From the NCBI GenBank assembly GCA_015680685.1, contig MNCI01030123.1, positions 621,381 to 662,573 of the forward strand: DNA of 41,193 nt, written 5' to 3'. The notes beneath the pieces were generated by a model, which made no database searches, was not told where the DNA came from, and worked only from the letters and a program-made list of their open reading frames with translations. Below are positions 10,873 to 19,739 of the stretch, in pieces. Source of the DNA: Gnetum montanum (lineage: Eukaryota > Streptophyta > Gnetopsida > Gnetales > Gnetaceae). A program made the position numbers and the translations under genes. Position 1 is the stretch's first letter. Each line of letters starts with the position of its first letter.

Positions 10873-12140
10873 CCATCATACCCCCATGACTAAATGAAAA
10901 TTTATCCTCGAGTTCCTTACAATAATATCGGGAAGGTATGGGATTATTGACTCAAATGGAACTAATGGAATGACATGTGAATGGATCATCATTACAAGAC
11001 ACAACAAAACTAGTGTTCATGACAACAAAGGTGAATACCTTATTACATTGACATCAGGCCTCATTTGGCAGCTAAGAAAGAGAAAGAGAAAGAGAAAGAA
11101 GTGTCACTGCTGCCAACACCAAGATTACACCTTTCGTTGTCCATTCATAAGTGTGCCATTGATCTTGCTCCTTGCATAGCTATTTCGGCATTGCTCCATT
11201 CCAAGTGTTCCCTCCAGATCCAATCTGTTGTTGTATGATTACCATCTGCACACACAACACACTCTTATATTAGCAAGGGTGAATAAATTTCAATGCAATT
11301 GATACCTTGCTTCGGTGAAAAGGTCCATTGGCTGGGTTGTGGTATGGCTAATTGCGAGTCTAGAGATATAATATTGATGACTACCGAAGGTGTAGGGGTT
11401 AGGAGAAAATTGAAAAAATTGGGTCTCGTACCCCCATGAATAATCACGAACCTCCAGTAGCATTAGAATGGAGAAAGAAAAAGAGTAAGAAAGGTAGATA
11501 AAAGGGGACAACTATGACATTGATGAAATGGATGCCAAGATGGAAATGAACAAAATAAAATGGATTGCAAAAATGTTAAGGAAAAGAATTTAACTAGTGC
11601 TCCAAATAGGAATGTCAGTGGATCCTCCCCAAAGTAGGCTCATGCCCTTAATGCCCTGACAAACCCACATTCAAAGAGTTCGTAGGCTCTGGGAATGTCA
11701 TTTGGAACAAGAGTTAAAGTCTTAACTGCAAGAATTTACCAAAAAGAAAACAATGCATCCACCAGGATATACACAAATGATAAAATTGGCAATCAGGTGA
11801 ACAATGGAGAGAAGGGTGGAGAGAAGAGAATGGAATGGAATCCCAAGAACAAGATGGTGTACAGCCCCTTGTGTATTTCATGATTAATGTGACTTGGAAA
11901 ATCTCATTCCAACTCCGACCTCAAACCAACCACGTCCAGTGACTTCAGATCAATGCATTTAGCTAATCCATCCTCTTGAATAACAAGAATGCTTCCCCCA
12001 AGAGCCACCACCATTCCAATGAAACGAATGAGGAGAGAATGGGAAGCGAGAAGGGCCTTAGTTAGAGGGAACGTTTTAGTTCCATAACCAGTGCTTGTAG
12101 CCTAAGTGATTATTTCATCTAACGGGTGTGCTTTGAATTC

Positions 12141-12210
12141 TCACTTTTTTTTCTTTTGCTTTTCTTTTTTTTTTCTTCTTTTTTTCTTTTTCTTCTCTTT
12201 TTTTTTTGTT
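12141..12210. repeat. Pyrimidine-rich tract (T/C)
   Basis: About 70 bases are almost pure T and C with runs of up to ten T. On the element's coding strand this is an A/G-rich tract, but it is 1.3 kb from the LTR, too far to be the functional polypurine tract. Confidence 0.7.
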
Positions 12211-12714
12211 TTTATGTGTTTATGCGTGAGAACCACACCATGCAAAGACTTGTTATTTTTATTTTCTTAGCTTCTGATAATTGGGTGACATCGAAACGGT
12301 AAGAAAAATCGAGAAGAAAACATCCAAGCACCCAAGAGAATGGCCAACACAAAAGCATCAAGTTCCCTTAGATTCACACCCTTTTCAATCCTTGAGTCCT
12401 TCCTTATTTTGAGAGATGCTTAGTCACTGATTCATTAGAGTTCTTATTAGAAAGGGACTGTATATTTCCAAGCCAAGAGAGACCATAGAACTTGTGGATG
12501 GATGGATGAAGTGGACTCATTGCCTGCCATATCAAAAGAAGCATACCTTAGTATCAACATCATGACTTAAAGGTAAAAACCAAACATTAGCAATCAATGA
12601 AAAACAGTTCATACCATCGGGAAGAATACTTATTAGGTGAAAAACTTACAGGGTGGATAAAACACACACAAACACACACACAAAGAAATGGAAAAAGTAT
12701 AATGATGTTGAAAA

Positions 12715-12838
12715 CAAAAACAAGAAGAGTTAAATAAATTTGTAAAACAAAAACAAGAAAAGTTAAAGAAATTTGTAAAACAAAAATAAGAAAAGTTAAA
12801 GAAATTTGTAAAACAAAAACAAGAAAAGTTAAAGAAAT
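12715..12838. repeat. 33-bp minisatellite inside the TR-GAG element
   Basis: Nearly four copies of a 33-base unit occur, containing GTTAAAGAAATTTGTAAAAC followed by AAAAACAAGAAAA. Since 33 is a multiple of three, the minus strand stays open and reads an 11-residue hydrophobic repeat (LTFLVFVLQIS). I take that frame as a by-product of the repeat, not a gene. Confidence 0.85.
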
Positions 12839-12955
12839 TGGTAAAAAAAATGTGTAAGATAAAAACTTGTAAAAAAATGTGCAAAAAAAATGTGTAAGAC
12901 AAAAACATGTAAAAAAATGTGTGAAACAAAAATGTGTAAAACAAAAACTAAAAAG
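12838..12955. repeat. Second short tandem repeat (ATGTGTAAGACAAAAAC type)
   Basis: Directly next to the 33-bp repeat, units of about 13-30 bases built from GTAAAAAAATGTG and TAAGACAAAAAC are repeated about six times with variation. It probably arose from the neighbouring repeat by slippage. Confidence 0.7.
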
Positions 12956-12974
12956 AACTAAGGGCCTCCAATGA

Positions 12975-13425
12975 TTAGCATAGGTGGCCATCTCCCCCAT
13001 GACTGAATGGAAAGGGAGAGATCCGAAATAATGAACACCTATTTGAATTTTTCAAAAGTGTCCAACTTCTCCCGATTGATGTTCTTAGACTAAGGGGTGG
13101 AAGTTGGCGACACTCATATTCCAAGGTATCTATGCCTTCATTGTTGGCATTTTTTATTCCCTCAGCTTGTTCCATGCATGTTGGTTTGCTCTTTCTAGTA
13201 GCTGTCAACCACGGGGTGTCTACTACTTGTGTGGTTGCTACATACATGCACCTTTGTATTTGTGTTTCTTGGGCACACCAGTTACATGGAAGAGATGCCG
13301 AGCATTCCTCCATGTCATCACCCGATGAATCATTGTATGTGATGCATGGAACTTTCTTCTTCTTGATCTTTCCATAAATATTTACCTTATATATCTCCAA
13401 GGAAAGATCACGAATCCCTAGGTAT
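12975..13425 (-). pseudogene. Protease-end remnant fused to lineage-specific sequence
   Basis: The minus strand reads NNAYLGIRDLSLEI at about 13425-13384 and stays open to the stop at 12975. In the related gag-pol element the matching residues (TIDAKMRIRDLSLDI, about 19217-19173) form the last part of the aspartic protease, just before the linker to RT. Here the protease body, with its D-S/T-G site, is absent: the proline-rich gag tail is followed almost at once by these terminal residues. After KIKKKKVPCI the frame enters a Cys-rich sequence with no RT similarity (EECSASLPCNWCAQE). It is in a different frame from gag. I infer an internal deletion that removed the protease core, with RT and integrase also lost. 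The non-protease tail is of unknown function and may be non-coding. Confidence 0.6.
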
Positions 13426-15729
13426 GCATTGTTGGTTCCCTTGCATTGTTGGAGAAGGAGGTGTTATGGGAACTACCGGTGGAAGAGGTGCGGACGGATT
13501 AGGAGGATGGTAGGTATGTGGGGTAGCTCCCAAAGGAGAAAGAGTCCTCCTAAAGTACTCCCAAACTTGGTAGTGATGTTGAGGAGTTGTGTGACCCATA
13601 GAGTCACTTGGAGAAACCAGCTACTACACATAATAGCCATAAGGATCAGGTTGTTGGTAAGGATACTGTTGTTTCAAAGGTAGCATCCCCCATGACTATG
13701 GGTATTGCCACTACTGATGTTATCTAATGGGTTGTGATGGAGTTCCACTTAGATAGTACGTTAATGGTTGGTGGAACTGCCTTGGGGTACCTTGAGGATA
13801 AGGTAACCTTTGGGGTGTCTGCTGTTTGTTGAGTCTCAGGTTAAGTGCATACACCCCAGACTCTTGTAGATGTGAGATGATTGAACATCCCTTAGGATGG
13901 TCATATTGGTAGATCTCACATCCACCATCATCGTTTGTGTCTGAGTCCAAAACCTCATCGGAGATAGTTATTTTCCCCTTACCCTTGTTATGTGCAGGGC
14001 CTGAATCTCGCCTCTTTTTCTTATCTTTGTCACTACTTTGTTCCACCTTAGACTCCTCTACAATTTTCAAGATATTTTCAAGTCTGGAGTCTAAGGAATC
14101 CCACAATTGATCCACCTTAGCCGATACTTCTATTGTTAGCTTTTGAATCGGCAAGGTTTTTCTATTCACCAACTCTTCGAGTGGTGACTCATCCTCTTCA
14201 TCGCAAAATTTCACTCCCTTCTTCCGAAGGGAAGGATCACGGTTAAATTCTTCTGTACTTTTCCATTTTCATAGTTCCCCTTCTTCTTTGGATACTTGCT
14301 CCAACAAGAGATGTATCTCATGGGCTCTAAGTTCTGATAATCTCCCTTGGGCATAAGTCCTAAGGGTTCTCTTAGTCTCATGTCTTAGCCCATCTACGAT
14401 GTGGCGAAGTTGGTCCCATTGTGCATAACCATGGCCCAAGCAACGATGTAACAATGTGTAGTAGTAGCCCATGGTAGCATCCAAGAGTTCATGAGTACCT
14501 TGCTTCCATCCTTAGATCTACTTACGCAATTTAGACACTCTGGAGTACGTTTGGTATTTATCGTTGAAGAGTTCTAACATTGTACTCCACCTCCTAATGG
14601 TTTCCAGCTCTAAGGACTGGTACTAACTCTCTGCTTCCTTGATGAGTATCCTGGGCAATAAATTTAGTTTTTTCCACTCATTCTCTATATTTTGCAAGAT
14701 GCAGGCATCATGGAATGCCTGTAAATGATGTTGTGAAACAGCGTTGTATCCCCCTTCGAAGCATGGGATATTGTTCATGTCTAAGCGCTTGATCTAACTA
14801 TTTTTTAAATGCCTTGTTGGTATTCTCACTACCTCCATTATATTCAACATGCTTCAGGTGGCAAGTAGGGGCTCATCATGATCATCTCTTTCATGACATC
14901 TATGATGTCTACGTTGTTCCCTACTTTTCCTTCGTTCATGCCCTTGTCGTCTCTCTCAACTCTCTCATCGAGGTCTCTTGTTTTTTCTACCTCTATCCTC
15001 ACCATTATGTTCTTGGTGGCTGTGCCCAGAGATGGAAGGAGAGGGTGAATGATGTGAAGAAGGGAAAGAAGAAGGAGAACCATCGCCATGACAATGTTTC
15101 CTACCTTCTCTTCTGTGGCTTCGGCCCTGATCATGATGATGATCTGAGTGTCCATCCTTGTCATGTGTTGTTGTTCCCTCAGTGAACAGTTGGTGTTCAT
15201 GGGGATCAGAACCAGGGTTGTGTATCATGGATCATAGGTTCTGATACCCCACCTCCTCACTTTCATTAGGAGGGGAAACATCTTTCGATAGAGAACCCGT
15301 TATGAGTGGTTTACCATCTTCGATTTCACTTAGGACATGTGGGACCTCTTTGCCCTTCAACAGTGTATGTTGGCTCTCCTGCCTTGAGTCCCTCATACAT
15401 TGTGCTTCTATGGCATGATAATCCCTTGTGTCAAAATCAACCGCAACGTATTCAGCATAAAGCTAAGTCATGCCGATCTGTGCCAAAGCACGGAGGAGCA
15501 TGTTGGGGACTGCATGATCCGGAGGTAACACTATGTTACCTTGCATATCTCTCCAGCGCAGTTCATCCTAATGAAGGATAAAAGTAAAGTTAGGTATATA
15601 CTCATTGAGATTAGTATATACCACCCTATATTGTTGAGGAACTGGTGGATTTAGGTTATGCGTTTTAGATTGTCGATTGTCTCTAGTATTATCTCTAGGT
15701 GGTGTAATGCTCTTGTGAGAAGAAGACAT
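13408..15729 (-). pseudogene. gag: gag of the TR-GAG element, one frame with point stops
   Basis: The ATG at 15729 (MSSSHKSITPPRD) opens a frame of 774 codons ending at 13408, with no frameshift. Order: a charged, His/Arg/Ser-rich N-terminal part (15228-14965); a Retrotrans_gag core at about 14790-14270 (VSQHHLQAFHDAC, NEWKKLNLLP, LRHIVDGLRHETKRTLR); a Glu/Lys-rich linker; a zinc-knuckle-like motif CEIYQYDHPKGC near 13925-13885; and a Pro/Gln/Tyr-rich tail. Gag assembles the cytoplasmic particle that packages the RNA. About fourteen in-frame stops interrupt it, each a TAG, TAA or TGA reachable by one C-to-T or G-to-A change from Q, W or R. Examples are TAG in ES*YQSL near 14630 and TGA in GEL*KW near 14270. 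The knuckle has Tyr where the relative at 20260 has Cys. Synonymous decay is modest, so the frame was under constraint before insertion. Confidence 0.88.
13885..13925 (-). other. Zinc-knuckle-like motif with a Cys-to-Tyr change
   Basis: The residues are CEIYQYDHPKGC, spacing C-X2-(Y)-X3-H-X4-C. The homologous motif in the related element at about 20262-20305 is CNIC-stop-YEHPKECC, with the second Cys present. TGT to TAT, one G-to-A change, explains the difference. Zinc knuckles bind the packaged RNA. Confidence 0.6.
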
Positions 15730-15832
15730 TGTTACTATTCAGTGTGCTAATTAACTGTTATAATTTTTTCTTATTTAATTAACCCTAAGGTTTGTTTAAG
15801 CTCCCAACGATGTGAATGATCTCTTATGTTCT

Positions 15833-15875
15833 NNNNNNNNNNNNNNNNNNNNNNNNNNNNNNNNNNNNNNNNNNN
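15833..15875. other. Assembly gap (43 N) inside the 5' LTR
   Basis: The run of N replaces the U5 end of the 5' LTR and the primer-binding site. Comparison with the other LTR shows that the sequence after the gap resumes at the equivalent of 10260, so at least about 243 bases of LTR are missing, more than the 43 N shown. Confidence 0.9.
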
Positions 15876-16352
15876 ACTAATTGACTAACTTTAACTAATG
15901 AACTAAGTCTAAATTAACCTAGCATCAGCATCTGTTCCCACTTACCGTTCACACCCTGAACCAATGCAACCATGGTTACCAAACACTAATCGTTGCTGGG
16001 ATCACCACGCGTAATGCACGTGCTCGAAGTGGTCGTACTGAGGCACTTAACTGGGAAATAAGGTTTGAGAAAGATTTAATTCCTAATAAATCATTTAAAT
16101 GGAAAATAGTAAATAAAAATAGATAAATCCTAATTAGCCTATTCCATGCACTGCAAGGTTTATCCAAGAAGCTCATCTTTATTGCCGTACACAAACTTGT
16201 GTTCAGGTACAATGTTTTCTCGAATAAAGATCCATTCACTTTAGGACTCCTACTGCGGGCACATGGAAAATATTCTATCTCTGGAGTGATCAATCTACCA
16301 GAGTTTCACTACGGTCTAAGCCTAGGATGGGAAACAAGGGAGAGCCATCTCT

Positions 16353-16360
16353 TATTTATA
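16353..16360 (-). promoter_or_regulatory. LTR TATA box (5' LTR copy, element promoter)
   Basis: The minus strand reads CTATAAATAAG, a close match to a plant TATA box, between the palindrome array and the inferred R region. Since this is the 5' LTR, it would have driven the element's genomic RNA towards lower coordinates. Confidence 0.65.
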
Positions 16361-16376
16361 GATATGACGGTGCACC

Positions 16377-16482
16377 GCGATATCGCTTGCGTGATATCGC
16401 GACCCATGCGATATCAGGAGGGATGCGATATCGCGACGACCGCGATATCACATACGCGATATCGCGGCCCATGCGATATTGC
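16377..16482. repeat. GATATC palindrome array in 5' LTR U3
   Basis: GATATC (or GATATT) starts at 16379, 16393, 16410, 16427, 16444, 16459 and 16475, so spacing is 14-17 bases with 17 most common. Many units read GCGATATCGC. It matches the array at 10771-10872 but with one more unit and better preserved palindromes. Confidence 0.85.
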
Positions 16483-16491
16483 AACCCATCA

Positions 16492-16496
16492 ATAGT
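16492..16496. repeat. Target site duplication, right copy (ATAGT)
   Basis: Identical to 10012-10016. Together they define the insertion ends of the TR-GAG element. Confidence 0.85.
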
Positions 16497-17700
16497 AAAA
16501 AAATTTAAGAAAATAGACTTTAAATTGTGAAAATTAGAAAAAAATTGACTATAAAATTATTAAAATTAGGGAAAAACAAACTATAAATTGTTAAATTAAT
16601 GGTTTTTCATTGTCAAACCAATTTAAAAAAGCCAAAAATTCTTATTTCTTAGCATGTAGAGGCCATTGTTAGTTTCAAGTCCAGGTTGAATGTATTTAGC
16701 GAATTATCCCATCACTTTCCTCACATGTAGCATAGGGATATGGAAATAAAAAATTAAGAATTCCCTTTGTTTTATTTTTATTTTTGACCTGATTAAGATT
16801 GGCATAAAAATCCTAGGGTAGAACAAGCTATTTTTTTGAATCTATCTTAAACTTCTTATTCTTTTAAACTTTATAGGCTAGATTATACACTAGGAAACTT
16901 GCATAAACTTTATAAGCTAGCTCTTAAGCTAGGCAACTAGCTTATAAGCTAGGAAGCCTACATAGGTGGGCCTAGCATGAAAGATCTTAGTATAGAAAGC
17001 TATGTTTTAAGGCTAATCAAGTTAATGAAAAGCTTTTCACAAGCTAGATAGTGTATTCAAGTTTAAGTTGTAGCTTTTTTAATTTAAAGTTTCTTGATTA
17101 ATTTAATTTTGTGTGGCTGTTTGTAGCCTTAGGAGGCCTATGCAACATGCCAGCACTATAGCCTAGCTAGCCATGATGCAACAAGCAGTGGCAAGGCATA
17201 TGTGGAATTTGGTGCTATGTGCAGCACTAAGGGCTTTGGTAAATTTCACCATGAGTGTTTTGACGATGGCACAACAAAGACTAACACTACTATGGGAGTC
17301 ATGGACCTACCTTAGGAATGTGTAGTAGCCAATGGGGGTGGGAGAGAGAAAAATGGTGAGGCTACAACAAGGGCATAGGATGGTTGTGGTGTGAGTCTAC
17401 ATGGTCCACTGTAGAACCTATGTGGCTTTGTTAATTAGCATCAGGAAGCTTTTACAAATAAACTTAGCTTGTGGTGCTCAAAACACTAGATATAGTTGCA
17501 TGTTAGCATTGATACCCATAATTATAAAAAAAATATGCATCATGAGCTATATATCCAAATCGTTCATGACATAGCTAGCATCCACAAACTTCTATGATAA
17601 TCATATCCGTGGAAGGAACCAATTTCTATAGAATGATTCTGAACACCTAAATTTTATCTTCTGATAAATTCTCAAAAATTCATCAATGAAGACTAAATCT
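16497..17700. other. Old host-side sequence, no recognised gene
   Basis: The first 120 bases repeat AAATTG-AAAATTAG-type units. Around 16866-16960 there are several copies of the CTTATAAGCTAG motif seen in the minisatellite at 7898-8117. The part at 17110-17450 is richer in G+C and could be old coding or transposon sequence, but I cannot assign it. Confidence 0.4.
16866..16960. repeat. Short run of CTTATAAGCTAG-type repeats
   Basis: At least four near-copies of TATAAGCTAG or CTTAAGCTAG occur within 95 bases. The core is the same palindrome that forms the 30-bp minisatellite at 7898-8117, about 9 kb away. Confidence 0.6.
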
Positions 17701-18339
17701 TTTAGGAATTTGAAAGCTCACAATTTTTTTTCAAATGACATTTACACTATTTTTTTAAACATAAGAACTTGATATACAATGGAAAATTGCTACATCAAAT
17801 TCAACTCCTAGAAAATGCTAGCCTAACTCACTGGTAGCTTTGATAAAATCACTTGTGCCTACAATTAAATATATCATTGTATTTGAATACTTAGTAAATG
17901 CCAATAAAAAAAATTCAAAATTTCCTATGACCTTTGTGCCCCCCACACCAAGGTGTGTCATCAACCTTATAATTCCACTTTTGCAAATCAACATATTCAA
18001 ATAACATATCACAAGATAAAGAACACTAGTGATGATTTAGCTCCTCTACTTGAATGTGGTAGGGCTTTGGTCTCTACATGCCTCTTTGATGGAACATAAA
18101 CATGAGTAACGTATGAATCTTAGCTCTTGGTTCCTTCAACTCCAAGCCCATAACTAAAGCTTCTTTCTTGACTTCTACCAATTGTTAAATAGCATGGATG
18201 TAAGATATCCATCCAAAATCACAAAGAATATCATGGGCAATATGCATATCTTGAAAAAGAAATTTTGTTTTATATAGTTTCATGAAGGAACATGATAAAA
18301 TCCATTGACATATAGGCTTAATGGAGAATTTAGGAAAGC
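17701..18339. other. Unassigned sequence at the truncated end of the gag-pol relative
   Basis: A minus-strand open frame at 17818-18012 shows no retroelement motif. No integrase or 3' LTR of the neighbouring element is visible, so the element was probably deleted or rearranged here. Confidence 0.35.
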
Positions 18340-19100
18340 AAGCTAGCAACCACTCTCCATTTTTGAACCTTTTACTATTTCATCATCGTACCCATGAAGA
18401 TTGATAAAATTATATAGAAGGCTCAAGTTCCTATCATACCTTTGAATTTTACTTATTGTAGCTAGCTTTTCAATTTATCCTAACATGATTTGGCAATCTT
18501 TGGAAGGACAAGATATGGAGACATTATAAGTTTTATGATTTATCACATAGTATGACCATGGCTACTATTTTGGTTTTCTATATTTCATATTTTTATGTGA
18601 TAGGCTACATCTAAAACAACAATAAAAGGAAAGGTCACAAAGTCAAACTCTATAACCATCCAAAACTCTATAGTAATTATGTCCTGTAATTATATCAAGT
18701 AGTCAATCCACAAATGACAATAGAAAATGATCTTTGATTGTTGTCATGTACAATAGCCTAAAGTCTATATAAATCCTTCATTTTTCTACTTTTTTGGTAC
18801 AATCATGAGTGGATATACCACTTATTACCTACTACAAGATAGATGAATCTTGCCTTAGAAGTTGTTCTACTTCTTCTTTAACAACTTGCTTAAACTTTGA
18901 ATTCAATCTTCTATAAGGATACTTCCTTGGCTTAATAGTCGAGTCAATATGGATTCAATGATGACATATGCATGGATCTATCCTTGTTAACTCATAATAT
19001 GACTAGGAAAAGGCTATTGAACATTTTTTTTATAACTTTTAGCATCTTCTTTTCCTATTCTTAGGTAAGATTAACATTAATAATTACCAACTTTCTCTTC
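18340..19100 (-). pseudogene. pol: Gypsy reverse transcriptase fragment
   Basis: On the minus strand about 18900-18780 gives the RT entry region in pieces: VVKEEVEQLL followed by a SSI.. and WYIHS run and then YQKSRKMKDLYRL, the position where Gypsy RT has the PKKNGK..VDYR-type motif. Further on, about 18470-18350, comes IEKLATISKIQRYDRN and LYNFINLHGYDDE, resembling the RT end with the GH-X-FYR connection. Several frame changes and stops separate them, and the catalytic YxDD segment is not clearly recovered. RT would have copied the element RNA into cDNA. Confidence 0.6.
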
Positions 19101-19169
19101 TCAAGAAAATCTTATTCTAATGTTGCATGTAACTTGCTTCTTCTTTAGCTTTTCAAATTCATCTTTCAT

Positions 19170-19700
19170 GGAGATATCCAAGGAAAGGTCTCTAATCCTC
19201 ATCTTGGCATCAATTGTACTAAGCCAAGCCCTTTCCATGATGATAAATAAGTCTCCCTTATAATTATTCATATGCATTACTAGGAAATATTTTGGATATA
19301 ACTAATCACATATGGTGATTATAATGTCTGTCAGTAATCCCAAAGGAATAGTGATTGATTAATCTATAAGTTTCAATTTCATATTTCATTTCTTTAGTGG
19401 AGGTAGGTTTCAAGCCTTATACTTATCTTAAGAAATTAAGTTCACCATAGAACTTGAATCTAGTAGAGCCTTTCATGGATCATTTGCTACAATCTATAAA
19501 AAGATTAGGGGACTTCTAAGATCATATTATTTCCTAGGAAGGTGTCTTACCTTGATTCAATATATTACTACATGAGTCAACATAATAGTATGAACATTTT
19601 TGCCTTTTGATTTTAATGCAATGTAATGATAATTTTAGAAGTTTTTAACATAAGGTTAGCACCCACATCTTTCAACAAGGATTTTTGTGGACTATTTGGT
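19170..19700 (-). pseudogene. pol: Retroviral-type aspartic protease, decayed
   Basis: The minus strand reads ALLDSSSMVNLIS near 19471-19435, the position of the D-S/T-G active site, here with Ser instead of Gly. It continues with KLKLID..SITIPLGLLTDII, then YPKYFLVMHM, and ends with ERAWLSTIDAKMRIRDLSLDI near 19235-19173, the usual flap and C-terminal (G/E)R-P/A-W/F-L-xx-DA pattern of plant Gypsy proteases. A few stops interrupt it. The enzyme would have cut the Gag-Pol polyprotein. The last eight residues are the ones retained in the TR-GAG element at 13384-13425. Confidence 0.65.
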
Positions 19701-19739
19701 CTAGAAAAAGCCCTCTTCCAAGGCTTATGCTCAGGATCA

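Larger units (their letters stand above)
10017..10878 (-). repeat. 3' LTR of the TR-GAG element (862 bp)
   Basis: It starts with TGATGAG and ends with CCCATCA, forming the short terminal inverted repeat TGATG/CATCA. In minus-strand orientation U3 comes first: an array of GATATC palindromes (10771-10872), then a TATA box (10737-10750), then R and U5. The neighbouring internal bases TACCCCCATGACT are the complement of a G-rich polypurine tract. The short frames inside this LTR, and the matching ones in the other LTR, are not genes. Confidence 0.9.
10879..12974 (-). other. Non-coding 3' internal region of the TR-GAG element
   Basis: This part separates the gag/protease remnant from the 3' LTR. 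It begins beside the LTR with a polypurine tract on the minus strand. Its first 600 bases are recognisably related to 40562-41193, the same part of the second family member. Simple repeats include (GAGAAA)n near 11077-11101 and a CA run near 12661-12684. I find no RT, RNase H, integrase or chromodomain motif on either strand. The open frames at 11265-11511 and 11695-11883 have no signature. Confidence 0.7.
10017..16491 (-). mobile_element. TR-GAG type non-autonomous LTR retrotransposon
   Basis: This element is complete from end to end apart from an assembly gap. It has an 862-bp LTR at 10017-10878, a related LTR ending at 16491 (visible from 15876), LTR termini TGATG..CATCA, and the target duplication ATAGT on both sides. 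On the minus strand the order is 5' LTR, gap, gag (15729 to 13408), a short protease-end remnant, about 2 kb of non-coding sequence with minisatellites, a polypurine tract (GTGGGGGTA at 10879-10887), then 3' LTR. No reverse transcriptase, RNase H or integrase is present, and the protease is all but deleted. That is the TR-GAG architecture of non-autonomous plant Gypsy elements. The LTRs differ at roughly 50-60 of about 617 comparable bases by eye, mostly transitions, so the insertion is old. A second family member begins at 39657, and a related gag-pol element lies at 17700-23100. Confidence 0.88.
15876..16491 (-). repeat. 5' LTR of the TR-GAG element (partial)
   Basis: This matches 10260-10878 of the 3' LTR and ends with CCCATCA at 16491, followed by the target duplication ATAGT. 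Its remaining part, the U5 end, lies in the N gap to the left. It carries a GATATC palindrome array and a TATA box, as the other copy does. Confidence 0.9.

Noticed and set aside
10360-10897. Open frames within the LTR, repeated at 15976-16530
   Set aside because: They recur only because the two LTRs are copies. They lie in U3/R/U5 and differ between copies in a non-coding manner.
12587-13000. Open frame of 137 residues, Phe/Leu-rich and membrane-like, minus strand
   Set aside because: It is produced by the 33-bp minisatellite and neighbouring A-rich repeats. No start context, domain or relation to the gag frame supports it.
14814-15228. Plus-strand and alternate-frame minus open frames in the gag N-terminal region
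   Set aside because: These are shadows of the gag frame (15729-13408), which alone continues through the whole gene.
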